A stretch of DNA of 64,000 nucleotides from Deltaproteobacteria bacterium (GCA_006226375.1 SBHC01000026.1:54953-118952), one strand, 5' to 3'; shown: positions 26,325-35,967, counted from the first letter of the stretch. Notes: a model not told the origin generated them from the letters alone. Program-made: numbers and translations.

Positions 26325-27545
26325 ATGGCAGACAACCGAGAACTCCAAAGGTTATTGAGTGATGAGCAACAAATTCTTGGAGCGGACTTGAGCCAAGCCC
26401 AGTTGCGAGGTGAGAATCTTCGGGGAAAGGTCCTGATTCATTCGGACTTTACTCTGGCAGACTTGAGCGGCTCGGTACTCAGCCAAGCCGATTTAAGTCA
26501 GGCGAACTTTGAAGGAGCAAACTTATCTTCTTGTGATTTGAAAGAGTCAGATTTTACGTTCACGAACTTGAAAGAAGCCGATTTGTCTGAGGCTTCCCTC
26601 GCTCATGCTCTTCTTTATGATACAAACTTGAGAGGTTCCAATCTACAGAATGCAGATTGTCGACACGCCGTGTTATCTGGGGTAGATCTCGCCGAAGCAA
26701 ATTTGTCAGGAGCAGACTTTTCCAAGGCAGAGCTTTGTGGAGTGGACCTTCGGAAGGTAGACTTGCGTGGCGTTAACATGACCCAGGCAGACTTATCTGA
26801 TACGGATTTGCGTGGTGTTGACCTTAGAGAGACTGAGTTATCTGATGTCGTACTCGTGAGCGCCAAATACGATAAACAAACGCGTTGGCCCGAAAGTATC
26901 AACCCCGATGATGCTGGTGTCCGCCTCATCAGCTGGGAAACTCGCAAAGCCAACTTTCTCTTCTTCTTGAAGGTGTCTTTCTACTGGACCCGCTATTCTA
27001 TAGCTGCAGTGCTTCTCGTTCTCTTTTTTCATTTTCTTTGGCCCAGCCTTGGATTTTACTCATTTGGTTTCCTTCTCTGCGCGTGTGTGTTTTCCATCTA
27101 TATACAAATGCCGAAAAGCTCCCGACATCTTCAGTCAGAACTACGCCGAACCTCCGGTCAATACAACAAAAAGGTCGGACAGAGTGTCACCTTAGGACTG
27201 CTTCTTAACCTTGTTGTTCTTTCCGTTGTGATGTTTGCTTTGTTTACAGCCGGCATTTCGTTTCGTTGGGGTGGATTTCATGTCCAAGAGCCAACATTTT
27301 TGACATGGCTCTTCTTTTCAATCATAAACATTTTGGACCCCATTTCCCTAGGAGTTCCCGAGAAACTAGGACTCTATACCTCTCCCATCAGGCCGACCCA
27401 TTTCCTATCACGGGCCTATGTCCTTGCTTACCAACTTTTCATTGATTTTGTGCTTGTGTTTACCTTTGTCAGATATTGGAAAGCAAGAACAGAAGAGGCT
27501 CGGATTCTCCGGAAAAAAACAATTCTAACGAACAAACAGCGGTAA
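26325..27545 (+). CDS. Pentapeptide-repeat protein with C-terminal membrane domain
   Basis: 406 residues. Residues about 20-180 are tandem A(D/N)LxX pentapeptides (ADLSQAQLRGENLRG.., ANLSSCDLKES.., VDLRGVNMTQ..), which fold as a right-handed quadrilateral helix. After KQTRWPESINPDDAGV the protein enters a domain with four or five hydrophobic segments (about residues 210-395): YSIAAVLLVLFFHFLW, LGLLLNLVVLSVVMFALF, and a C-terminal helix before a basic tail. A pentapeptide stalk joined to a two-helix channel-like domain (Ion_trans_2) is a known combination. A selectivity-filter TxGYG is not visible, so channel function is not shown. The ATG at 26325 is chosen because the upstream 48 codons look non-coding and the repeat begins just after it. 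Confidence 0.85.
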   Translation: MADNRELQRLLSDEQQILGADLSQAQLRGENLRGKVLIHSDFTLADLSGSVLSQADLSQANFEGANLSSCDLKESDFTFTNLKEADLSEASLAHALLYDTNLRGSNLQNADCRHAVLSGVDLAEANLSGADFSKAELCGVDLRKVDLRGVNMTQADLSDTDLRGVDLRETELSDVVLVSAKYDKQTRWPESINPDDAGVRLISWETRKANFLFFLKVSFYWTRYSIAAVLLVLFFHFLWPSLGFYSFGFLLCACVFSIYIQMPKSSRHLQSELRRTSGQYNKKVGQSVTLGLLLNLVVLSVVMFALFTAGISFRWGGFHVQEPTFLTWLFFSIINILDPISLGVPEKLGLYTSPIRPTHFLSRAYVLAYQLFIDFVLVFTFVRYWKARTEEARILRKKTILTNKQR

Positions 27546-27622
27546 GTGAGGATACGAAGAACTTTATCGTGAACAGTCTGTAAAGCAACCCCAAATCCTC
27601 GACAACAAGTTACGACAATATC

Positions 27623-27985
27623 TCACCTACGAATGACTCCACCCCACATACACGCCAACATACTCGCGGAGCATAATGCGGGCTTCCCGCCGACAAGAGT
27701 TGTGTCATCCCCTGGTGACCAGGGACCAAGCGTTATAGGCTTACATGGCATTGAGACGGGCCCCTCTATCCCCAAGGTGGCTGTTGTAGCAGCGATAACT
27801 TCAGGATTATTCATCGAACAACACAACCCAAATGGTTGGACATTAACATTTGCTTCATGGTCCATGATGTTTGCTTCATAGTGAACATCAGAACCTTCTA
27901 CCTTTGCAGAAGGTACCAATGAAGAAGGCTCGGATCCAAAAGTACAACTCAATGTGATCAAATTGGGGATTTTGTGGTCTGACAT
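27623..27985 (-). CDS. DUF4280 PAAR-like protein
   Basis: 120 residues, fitting DUF4280 in order: LSCTFGSEPSSL, SAKVEGSDVHYEANIMDHEANVN, FGLCCSMNNPEVIAATTA, PCKPITLGPWSPG, GKPALCSASMLACMWGGVI. DUF4280 proteins are PAAR-like: their conserved Cys/Gly pattern and beta-rich fold resemble the spike tip that caps VgrG in type VI or other contractile injection systems. No VgrG, sheath or baseplate gene is in the window, so this is an orphan spike. The ATG at 27985 follows AGGAAG and is preferred; a GTG at 28012 would add nine residues. Confidence 0.8.
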   Translation of the reverse strand: MSDHKIPNLITLSCTFGSEPSSLVPSAKVEGSDVHYEANIMDHEANVNVQPFGLCCSMNNPEVIAATTATLGIEGPVSMPCKPITLGPWSPGDDTTLVGGKPALCSASMLACMWGGVIRR

Positions 27986-28119
27986 ATCTCTTTCACTTCC
28001 TTGGTGCGACACAATAGGATCTTAGAAAAAAGGATAAGCGAGAATCTCCTGGCGCGAGGTTCACCCCGACCATTCGCTCCTAAACTAAGACAATACTCCA
28101 CGAATCAAGTGCGGACAAC

Positions 28120-29322
28120 CTAAATGTCAACTTGCAGAATGGAAGATGTGGACTCCAGCGCAGAGACGAGGAATCCAACCACTTCATCCAAGACTTCAGC
28201 CCCCCGCTCGGTCAATTGGAACCGGTCGGAAGGTTCAAGGAGTAGACCATCTTCAACAAGAGGTTGGCTGGCCTCTACAAGGGGTTCATAAAGCTCCATC
28301 CCATAGAGTTGTTCAACAAGTTGAGGAGTCCATCCTTCACGAAGCCTCAAGCCAAACATCATCGCTTCAGTCACAACCTCTTCTCGGCTGCGGTTGTTCC
28401 AAGGCGAAGCCGTCGGTTGTTCGAGGTACTTGGGCATGTTGCGAGGGTTGGCTCTTCGTGCGCCCAACTCAGGCAAAGCCCGGAAGGAATGGGCGCCAGG
28501 TCCAACACCGAGATAGTCGGAGCCTCGCCAGTTGTCGACGTTGTGGCGCGACTCGCGTCCCGGCTGAGCGTAGTTGGAGATCTCATACCACTGCATCCCC
28601 ACGTCTTGGGTAATCGACCGCGTGACCCGAAACATCTCCAGCGATTCTTCTTCGGAAGGAAGCACCAATTCACCTTTGTTAACGGCCCGTGTCATCGGCG
28701 TTCCCCGTTCAAGAATAAGCTCGTACAAGGAAAGATGATCGGTGCCCCAGGTAAGCAGTTCGGTGAGTTCCTGGCTCCAGCCTTCCACGGTCTGGCCAGG
28801 CCAACCGTAGATCATATCGCAGCTCACATTGGAGAACCCAGCGTCACGGAGCGTCTCATAACAGCGTTTTGCCCTATCCACGCTGTGGAATCGTCCCAAC
28901 AACTTAAGACCCTCAGGGTTGAGAGATTGCACCCCCATTGATGCCCGGTTCACCCCAACATCCAGGTAACCTTGGGCTTTTTCTGGGGTCATGGTGTCTG
29001 GATTGATCTCAATGGTAATTTCCGCGTCATCCACGAACTCCCAGTACTGTCGGACACAATCGAAGACTTCCCCTAACTCCTTTGGTGTCAGAAGAGAAGG
29101 AGTTCCCCCACCCAAAAAGACGGTACGAATGGGTCGGTCCAGCCACTCCTTACCCAAGGCGATAATCTCCTGGTGTAGAGCACGAAGATAGGGAGAAAAC
29201 TGGTCGGAGCGGTTCTCGCCCAATGGCATGGTAAAGAAGTCACAATAAGAGCATCGTTGCAAGCAGTAGGGTACATGGATGTACAACCCAAACCCTTCTC
29301 TTGCATGGTTGGCTTGCTTCAA
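28120..29322 (-). CDS. hemW: HemW-like radical SAM protein (coproporphyrinogen III oxidase-like, heme chaperone)
   Basis: 400 residues. HVPYCLQRCSYCDFF carries the radical-SAM CxxxCxxC (Cys20, Cys24, Cys27) with an aromatic/Cys continuation typical of HemN/HemW. GGGTPSLL and IEINPDT follow, then NRASMGVQSL, DMIYGWPGQT and a C-terminal HemN_C-type domain (REEVVTEAMMFGLRLREG). The Cys arrangement CxxxCxxC without the HemN-specific N-terminal extension points to HemW, which delivers heme, rather than the oxygen-independent oxidase. The start is TTG, and its last two bases overlap the upstream stop (TTGA), indicating translational coupling to the zinc-ribbon gene. At 400 residues, length is as expected. 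Confidence 0.9.
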   Translation of the reverse strand: MKQANHAREGFGLYIHVPYCLQRCSYCDFFTMPLGENRSDQFSPYLRALHQEIIALGKEWLDRPIRTVFLGGGTPSLLTPKELGEVFDCVRQYWEFVDDAEITIEINPDTMTPEKAQGYLDVGVNRASMGVQSLNPEGLKLLGRFHSVDRAKRCYETLRDAGFSNVSCDMIYGWPGQTVEGWSQELTELLTWGTDHLSLYELILERGTPMTRAVNKGELVLPSEEESLEMFRVTRSITQDVGMQWYEISNYAQPGRESRHNVDNWRGSDYLGVGPGAHSFRALPELGARRANPRNMPKYLEQPTASPWNNRSREEVVTEAMMFGLRLREGWTPQLVEQLYGMELYEPLVEASQPLVEDGLLLEPSDRFQLTERGAEVLDEVVGFLVSALESTSSILQVDI

Positions 29323-31262
29323 GAACTGGTCCCTCGGTACATCATCGTTTGCGCATACGCGACAAAGCCAAACTGACGAGCCAACGGCATTAACTCGGGA
29401 TCAATCACCAGCAAGATCTGGTGCCCCTCCGCGTTGTGCAACAAGCTGGTCATCACTTGCTTAAACAACAAGGCAGACCTCTTGTACTTTTGAATGAAGG
29501 CAACGTCAGTGATGAGCGTTTGCGTCACGCCATCGGAAAGTTTTCGGCCCACCGCAACAAGGGTTGGACCTTCAAAGATACACACCACACCTTGGCTGTT
29601 TTCAAACGCTTGCTTTCGCTTCGCAAGGGTCAGAGAGTTGTTGGGCTTGCCTTGAAACAAAGCGTCCACAGCCGTCCAGTTTAAGTCAGCGACTTCGATC
29701 TTCACTCGCCAGGGTAGCTGTGCGGTGGGAGTGCTGTCATCCGAGTTTAAGAAAGAGGGTCTTGCGAAGGGGTCAATGACAGGAGGCGGCGTTGATTCAT
29801 CGTAATGTTTGCGAGCAGACCGAAGCGAAGACGGCGATTGAAAAACAGACACCTGAACGGGTTGGCCAGGGGAGCTGTCTGGATCCGCAGCCAAAGACTC
29901 CTCTGCCGCCGTGTTCTCAACTTTCGGAGGCTTCCGACTCAGGGTCTTCTCTCCGACCTCAACCTCGGAAAGCAAGGGAGGAAGCCAAGACTTGGGTTCC
30001 GCAGGCTTGTTGGTTAAAGCTGGCGGTGCAGAAGGTGCCGTGGGTAAGCGGGAGGAATCGTGGAGGTTAAAGCCTTCGCTTGTCTTCGCTCCTTCGAGGA
30101 TTCCATGAGGTTGTGTGTCCTTCGACAAGCCGCTGAGAGCAGCAGGACGAAACGGAGACGTGGGGTTTTCCTGCATGGTCGAAAACAAGGGTGAGACCCT
30201 GTCTCGCTGGGTGGCCGCTTCCTTTTGAGCCGTGGGAATTTCATCCTCGTCAGGCAAAAGCAGCTCTTCGGCCAACGCGGCCCTGCCTCTTTTGGGCCCC
30301 AAATTGATGGTGTCCACTTCTTTGCTATCGGCGCGGGCAAACACAGGGGTCATCTGGGTAGATTCTTCCACCGTGTTCCAACTGTCAGCCACAGAGGTCG
30401 GCTCAAAATCGTCCTCGAATTCCTCTTCGACATCGTCAAGAGTTAGGACTGCAGTGTGATCATCGTCACTCGGCAACTTCTTTGCAGGTGGAGAGCCCAG
30501 GTCGAGTGTTCCATGCAAAGGTGACGTCGTTTTTTTGAGAACCGGAGCAGGAGGCAACATCAAAGGGCCTGAGGGCAAGGAGGACGGAGGTGGTGTAGTG
30601 TCGGGAGCTTGTGGAACAGGACCGCTCCCGTCTGCCAATTTGCGACGAAGCTCGCTAAGCCGCTTCTTCACCAACGGGTATCGCTTGTTGAGTTGGAGCA
30701 CTTTCTCGTAGATTTCAATGGCGAGGCTGTACTCTTGCCGGGATGCTGCTTCTTCAGCTTGTCGACCTAGCTTGGCCGCAAGGACGAGTCTGCCTTCTTC
30801 AGGTTCCCCCTCGTCATCACCTCGCGATGAATCAGAGACTTGCAGGCGCTTCGTGTTGTCTGGGTCATAGGCATCATGGTCGCGCAAACCTGGACACTTG
30901 TTGGCTTCAAACCAACGCTCTGTGATGTGGTGAAAGACGGGAGTGTCAGGAAGAATCCACCCCCCATCCAAAAGTTCAGCCAGAGCATCCATGGTCGAGA
31001 GGGGGTAATTTTGCTCCATTAAGTGGACTGAGACTTTCGCCTTGGCCGGACGCGCCCTGTACATCTCCAGAATGGACGATAGTTCAGGCCGCAGCATCGG
31101 GTTGATAGCTGGATCGATCGCCAGCATCGGAGCGGTCATCGTTCTTCGAGCGGGAGCGATTTTCGGATCACTTCCCTTTGGCTTCTTGTGGAGGTCTGCG
31201 TTGCAGCGAGAACACACCTGCGCATGGGGGGGTTGTGAAGCACCGCATTGCCAACATGTCAT
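29319..31262 (-). CDS. Zinc-ribbon / TPR protein with C-terminal GNAT-like domain
   Basis: 647 residues. Cys3, Cys6, Cys17 and Cys20 form a zinc ribbon (CWQC .. CSRC). About residues 55-115 hold an unassigned small domain (SVHLMEQNYPLSTMDALAELLDGG). About 160-215 is TPR-like (EYSLAIEIYEKVLQLNKRYP). Residues 215-510 are Pro/Ser/Asp/Glu-rich and look disordered. The last 130 residues (WRVKIEVADLNW .. LITDVAFIQKYKRSALLFKQVMTSLL .. ARQFGFVAYA) read like a GNAT fold, though the acetyl-CoA pyrophosphate loop is degraded (expected RxxGxG/A; seen YKRSALL). It is coupled to hemW by a 4-nt overlap. Resembles myxobacterial signalling or cytoskeletal scaffolds; function unknown. Confidence 0.8.
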   Translation of the reverse strand: MTCWQCGASQPPHAQVCSRCNADLHKKPKGSDPKIAPARRTMTAPMLAIDPAINPMLRPELSSILEMYRARPAKAKVSVHLMEQNYPLSTMDALAELLDGGWILPDTPVFHHITERWFEANKCPGLRDHDAYDPDNTKRLQVSDSSRGDDEGEPEEGRLVLAAKLGRQAEEAASRQEYSLAIEIYEKVLQLNKRYPLVKKRLSELRRKLADGSGPVPQAPDTTPPPSSLPSGPLMLPPAPVLKKTTSPLHGTLDLGSPPAKKLPSDDDHTAVLTLDDVEEEFEDDFEPTSVADSWNTVEESTQMTPVFARADSKEVDTINLGPKRGRAALAEELLLPDEDEIPTAQKEAATQRDRVSPLFSTMQENPTSPFRPAALSGLSKDTQPHGILEGAKTSEGFNLHDSSRLPTAPSAPPALTNKPAEPKSWLPPLLSEVEVGEKTLSRKPPKVENTAAEESLAADPDSSPGQPVQVSVFQSPSSLRSARKHYDESTPPPVIDPFARPSFLNSDDSTPTAQLPWRVKIEVADLNWTAVDALFQGKPNNSLTLAKRKQAFENSQGVVCIFEGPTLVAVGRKLSDGVTQTLITDVAFIQKYKRSALLFKQVMTSLLHNAEGHQILLVIDPELMPLARQFGFVAYAQTMMYRGTSS

Positions 31263-31341
31263 CCCAGTTAAGCAGCTCTTTCTACAGGGTGAACAAAGCC
31301 ACAGGATCAGGACGCTCTACCAAAACACTCCCTTTCCTGTC

Positions 31342-33459
31342 GTGATAAGGTACAATAGCCTACGACATCAGGTTCCGACAAGAGGAGTGCGACCTTTGCC
31401 ATCGAAAGCCCCAGAACGCTCGACCCCACATCCCCAAGATGGAGTGGGATTCCTTCCTTTTCGGGAGCAGGAATTTCTCTACTTTGAGCAGGTCAGGCTC
31501 CTCCGGCAAAGTGAGCACAGCTCGGTGACACGGGCGACCCTGCTTACCTTGGCGGAAACCATCATCCATAGGTTGGAGCAACTTGGGGCGCAAACCCAAC
31601 ACTATCTTCAAGAGCTTCGAGATGACCTCAAGCTCACCACATCCTATTCATCCAACCGACTCCCACGACAACTGTTTGTCACCCTCACCCGAGAAGAGTT
31701 TCCGCCGTCCCACGATGCCGCTCTGTACATTGCTCTACGCGACGAAGGCCTGGAGATGGGTTTTGGATTTGGAATCCGCAAAGCCCCAGACCCCTTCCCT
31801 GTCCTCGAAAAATACATCTCCCAGTTCCAACGATTCCACCGCAAGTCAGGGAACTACGTGGAGTCTCTTTTGCAGCGCGATTACAAGCTATGGACCGAAC
31901 CGTTTCAACCGTTTGCCACGCCCAGTGAAAGTGTTGGCGACTGGCTTCACCAACCGGGTGTCATTGTTCGAACCTTGGATCGCAGCGAGATGTCGAGCGC
32001 GGGCCAAACCCTTCCGACTCTTGTGGGTCAGGTGATGGGAGAACTTATCGGATGGTACGGTTTTTTGGACAGGCTTTATACCAAAGTTCCGCATGTCCGA
32101 CCGTTGCTCATCGAGTCGTTTGAGGACCCGACCTCTCTTCCACCCGAGGATGACATCTATGACGGCCACTCCGCCTTGCAGTCACTGCTGCTCGACTTCC
32201 AACAATACGCTCGCAGTCATCAACTCGACTTCAGCCTCAACGTGATCCGTGCTTACTACCTTGCGCTGCAAACCCGCCCCTTTGTCATCTTGAGCGGCGC
32301 TGCAGGAACAGGGAAAAGCAAGCTCGCCCTGTTGTTTGCAAGATTCTTGGCGTTGGATACGGAGTACGAAGAAGGCAACCCTCATGTCGCGTTTCTGCCT
32401 GTACGACCCGATTGGCTCGATCCACAGCCCTTGTTGGGCTACTACGACACGCTCGCCCATACCTATCGCAGTACGCCCTTTCTCAACGTGTTGTTGCGAG
32501 CCCACCACGACCCAGACAGCCCCTACTTTGTCATCCTCGACGAGATGAATCTGGCGCGGGTGGAATACTACATGGCGGATGTCTTAAGTCTGTTGGAAAG
32601 TCGGGTGTACTCGGCAGATGGTGAGCTCAACCAGGTCTCGCTACACCTCCACTCTCAATCCGAGCCTCTCTCTATCGAAGACCGGTTTGGAGAATGGCTA
32701 GAACTTCCCGGACAGCTCCCCATCCCTGCCAACTTGTACCTCACCGGGACGGTAAACATTGATGAAACGACCCACCGACTCAGCCCCAAGGTGTTGGACA
32801 GGGCCAATCTGATAGAGATGACCAGCCCCTCTCCAGCGAGCTATCTCCACAACCTGTACTTGCAACCCTCACCGTATGCAGACCATCGAAGCCCCGCCAT
32901 GATTTCCCGGCAAAGAGATGCCTTCTGTCGCAACGGCACCTTCACAGCACCCTACAAACCCGAGCAACTCACGCTTCGGCCAGAGTTAATGGTAGAGCTG
33001 GCTTCGTCTTTGGAGATCATCGTGAAGGTCGTCACCGACGCTGGCTTTGCCGTAGGAATGAGGACCATCCAAGAGGTTGTCGATTTTGGTGAAAACCTCG
33101 CTCGCCTCAACGAACCTCATCCCCCAGACCTGGCCTGGTGGCTGGATCACCAACTGCTTCAAAAGGTCCTCCCCAGGTTGAATGGCTCTCGCCAGCAATT
33201 GGAGCGACCCTTGGCCCAGTTGTTGTTGCTGTGTTGGCCCCAACGTTTGGAGCCAGACTTTCGCCGGGAGCTATTGGAGGTCGAAGGGTTTCCGTTGGAA
33301 CCCCAACCGTTTGTACGACGGGCGCTTCGGACTCATCGACCGTTTCAACACGATGAGGAGTTCCCAGCTCCAGACTTGCCGTTGTCAGCCAGGAAGCTAG
33401 CTGAAATGCTCACCACATTCCAACATCAACCTTACGTGGATTTCCACCTTCTCACCTAG
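31342..33459 (+). CDS. McrB-like AAA+ ATPase (AAA_5 type)
   Basis: About 705 residues. The open frame extends back to 31042 but there overlaps the divergent zinc-ribbon gene. The GTG at 31342 is the first plausible start beyond that, without a clear ribosome site, so the start is uncertain. Residues 1-280 are unassigned helical sequence. AAA core: SGAAGTGKSKLAL (Walker A, ~317-325), FLPVRPDWLDPQPLLGYYD (McrB-like after strand 2), FVILDEMNLARVEYYMADVLSLLES (Walker B, Asn-Leu-Ala as in McrB), TGTVNIDETTHRLSPKVLDRANLIEM (sensor 1 and arginine finger). McrB uses GTP; whether this does is unknown. No McrC nuclease gene follows. The next gene is an unrelated flavoprotein 37 bp on. Confidence 0.82.
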   Translation: MIRYNSLRHQVPTRGVRPLPSKAPERSTPHPQDGVGFLPFREQEFLYFEQVRLLRQSEHSSVTRATLLTLAETIIHRLEQLGAQTQHYLQELRDDLKLTTSYSSNRLPRQLFVTLTREEFPPSHDAALYIALRDEGLEMGFGFGIRKAPDPFPVLEKYISQFQRFHRKSGNYVESLLQRDYKLWTEPFQPFATPSESVGDWLHQPGVIVRTLDRSEMSSAGQTLPTLVGQVMGELIGWYGFLDRLYTKVPHVRPLLIESFEDPTSLPPEDDIYDGHSALQSLLLDFQQYARSHQLDFSLNVIRAYYLALQTRPFVILSGAAGTGKSKLALLFARFLALDTEYEEGNPHVAFLPVRPDWLDPQPLLGYYDTLAHTYRSTPFLNVLLRAHHDPDSPYFVILDEMNLARVEYYMADVLSLLESRVYSADGELNQVSLHLHSQSEPLSIEDRFGEWLELPGQLPIPANLYLTGTVNIDETTHRLSPKVLDRANLIEMTSPSPASYLHNLYLQPSPYADHRSPAMISRQRDAFCRNGTFTAPYKPEQLTLRPELMVELASSLEIIVKVVTDAGFAVGMRTIQEVVDFGENLARLNEPHPPDLAWWLDHQLLQKVLPRLNGSRQQLERPLAQLLLLCWPQRLEPDFRRELLEVEGFPLEPQPFVRRALRTHRPFQHDEEFPAPDLPLSARKLAEMLTTFQHQPYVDFHLLT

Positions 33460-33496
33460 GTGGACGAAGCGATAACACTCAAAAGGAGAACCCTTC

Positions 33497-35959
33497 ATGT
33501 TGCAGCACCCGACCCTTCCCTCTCATGCACAGGTTGTCATTGTGGGTGGCGGAATCATAGGATGTTCAGTAGCGTACCACCTTGCTCACGCAGGTTGGAA
33601 GGATGTGGTGCTACTGGAGCAGAGCCAATTAACAGCCGGAACCACATGGCATGCTGCGGGTCTGATGACGACGTTTGGTTCGACCTCGGAGACCTCCTTC
33701 CGAATGCGCACCTACAGCCGAGACCTGTACGCGAGATTGGAAGAAGAAACGGGCCAAGCTACCGGGTTCATGGATGTTGGATTCATTGAAGTGGCTGCCG
33801 ACAAAGACAGGTTGGAGGAGTTCCGTCGGGTCGCTGCCTTCAATCGATACTTGGGACTGGACGTTGTAGAGATCTCCCCCAAAGAAGTCCAAGAGCTCTT
33901 TCCCCTCGCCAAAGTCGATGACATCCTCGCTGGCTTCTATTGCAAAGACGATGGCAGGGTGAACCCCATTGATGTGACGATGGCGCTCGCCAAAGGTGCT
34001 CGGATGCAAGGAGCCACTCTCCTTCAAAACGTCACAGCAACGGGAGTGACACAAACGAACGGCCGAGTGACTGGAGTCACAACCAAACAGGGGACGATCA
34101 AGGCCGAATTCGTCGTGAATTGTGCCGGGATGTGGGCCCGAGAGTTTGGCGAACGTGCTGGAGTCACCATCCCCAACCAGGCCGCAGAGCATTACTACTT
34201 GATCACAGAGCCCTCTTCCGACGTCCCCAAAGACCTACCGATCTTGGAAGACCCTTCTTGCCACGGATACTACCGAGAAGAGACAGGGGGAATCATGATT
34301 GGATTGTTTGAACCTGTGTGTGCCCCCTGGAAAATAGAAGGCATCCCCGACGACTTTTCTTTTGGCGAGATCCCCCCCGATTGGGAGCGAATGGGACCGT
34401 TCCTCGAAAAAGCCATGAGCCGAATCCCCCTGACGATGGAGCTTGGCATCAAAAAGTTCTTCTGTGGTCCTGAAAGCTTCACACCGGACCTCAGCCCCAT
34501 CGTCGGAGAAGCGCCCGAACTCAAGAATTACTTTGTAGCGGCAGGACTCAACTCTGTTGGAATCATCACCGGCGGCGGGATGGGACGAGTCTTGGCTCAC
34601 TGGATCATGAACGGTCAACCTGACGTTGACGTCACAGGGTTTAACATGGATCGACTTCACCCTTATCAATCCAACCCAGAGTACCGAAAGACGCGAACCG
34701 TCGAGACCTTAGGGCTTGTCTACCAGTGCCATTACCCTTACAAAGTTCCGAAGACCGCTCGGAACGCCAAGAAGTCTCCCTTTCACGACAGGCTCGCTTT
34801 ACAAGGAGCCTATTTCAAGGATGTGAGCGGATGGGAGTCGCCCGACTGGTTTGCACCAGAGGGAGAAACACCCGAAGTACTCAAGCAATCCTGGGGGCGC
34901 CAGCACTGGTTTGATTGGTGGGCCGAAGAACATCATGCCTGCCGGAATGAAGTGGCTGCCTTTGACATGTCGTTTATGTCGAAGTTTCTCGTGGTAGGGC
35001 CCGATGCCAGCCGCGCTCTCGATTGGCTCTCTGCCAACCGTATCGATGGGGAATCAGGACAGATCACCTACACACAATGGTTGAACAAGAAAGGAACGTT
35101 GGAAGCGGATGTTACCGTAGTAAAGCATTCCTCCGATCGGTGTATGGTGGTAGCGACGGATACGATGCATCGCCATGTTGAAACCTGGATGAAGCGTAAC
35201 ATTCCCGACAACATGCACGCTTATGTGGTCGATGTGACCTCATCCTTCGGACAATTGAACATCCAGGGTCCGCGCTCCAGGGAGTTACTCCAAAGCCTCA
35301 CAACCACCGATCTCTCCGACGAAGCGTTCCCTTTTCGCACAGCCAGGGAGATCGACCTGGGGTTCGCAAGGGCCTTGTGCGTTCGCATCACCTACGTGGG
35401 TGAGTTGGGCTACGAGTTGTACATCCCCTCGGAGCAAGCCACCCATGTCTATGACCTGGTCGCCAACGCTGGAAAAGCCTTTAACCTTCGTCACGCTGGG
35501 TTGAAAGCGTTGGCCAGCTTGCGCATGGAGAAGGGATACCGAGATTACGGCCATGACATCGACAACACGGACAATCCCTACGAAGCCGGCTTGGGCTTTG
35601 CGGTAGACCTCAGCCCAGACAGAGACTTCCTTGGAAGACAAGCTTGCCTGGAGTTCAAAGCTCGGGCTTCCTGGAACAGACGGCTGGCACAAATCCAGCT
35701 GTTGGACCCAAAGCCCATGATGTACCACGCCGAAATCGTGTACCGAAACGGCCAGCCCATCGGGGACATTCGCGCGGCTTCGTACGGTCATACAGTAGGA
35801 GGAGCGGTTGGTCTTTGTATGTTGGAAGCCCATGAACCCATCAACCGGGCTTTCATGCAAGACGCGACCTGGGAAGTGGACGTCGCTGGAACTCGCTACC
35901 CTGCCAAAGCCTCGATACGACCGCTGTATGACCCTACCAACCAACGCATCAAGGGCTAA
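33497..35959 (+). CDS. Sarcosine/dimethylglycine dehydrogenase-like flavoprotein with GcvT domains
   Basis: 820 residues; AAGGAG 8 nt ahead of the ATG. Residues ~12-370 form a DAO fold: VIVGGGIIGCSVAYHLA and GTTWHAAGL, in which His52 corresponds to the flavinylated His of the dimethylglycine dehydrogenase family. Residues ~372-430 are the FAO_M linker domain, ~430-700 the GCV_T folate-binding domain (GELGYELYIP, GLKALASLRMEKGYRDYGHD), ~715-815 GCV_T_C. It is expected to demethylate sarcosine, dimethylglycine or a related N-methyl amine and pass the one-carbon unit to tetrahydrofolate. Mitochondrial DMGDH, sarcosine dehydrogenase and PDPR share this layout; substrate cannot be told apart by sight. 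Neighbours give no pathway context. Confidence 0.9.
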   Translation: MLQHPTLPSHAQVVIVGGGIIGCSVAYHLAHAGWKDVVLLEQSQLTAGTTWHAAGLMTTFGSTSETSFRMRTYSRDLYARLEEETGQATGFMDVGFIEVAADKDRLEEFRRVAAFNRYLGLDVVEISPKEVQELFPLAKVDDILAGFYCKDDGRVNPIDVTMALAKGARMQGATLLQNVTATGVTQTNGRVTGVTTKQGTIKAEFVVNCAGMWAREFGERAGVTIPNQAAEHYYLITEPSSDVPKDLPILEDPSCHGYYREETGGIMIGLFEPVCAPWKIEGIPDDFSFGEIPPDWERMGPFLEKAMSRIPLTMELGIKKFFCGPESFTPDLSPIVGEAPELKNYFVAAGLNSVGIITGGGMGRVLAHWIMNGQPDVDVTGFNMDRLHPYQSNPEYRKTRTVETLGLVYQCHYPYKVPKTARNAKKSPFHDRLALQGAYFKDVSGWESPDWFAPEGETPEVLKQSWGRQHWFDWWAEEHHACRNEVAAFDMSFMSKFLVVGPDASRALDWLSANRIDGESGQITYTQWLNKKGTLEADVTVVKHSSDRCMVVATDTMHRHVETWMKRNIPDNMHAYVVDVTSSFGQLNIQGPRSRELLQSLTTTDLSDEAFPFRTAREIDLGFARALCVRITYVGELGYELYIPSEQATHVYDLVANAGKAFNLRHAGLKALASLRMEKGYRDYGHDIDNTDNPYEAGLGFAVDLSPDRDFLGRQACLEFKARASWNRRLAQIQLLDPKPMMYHAEIVYRNGQPIGDIRAASYGHTVGGAVGLCMLEAHEPINRAFMQDATWEVDVAGTRYPAKASIRPLYDPTNQRIKG

Positions 35960-35967
35960 GCCTCCGC

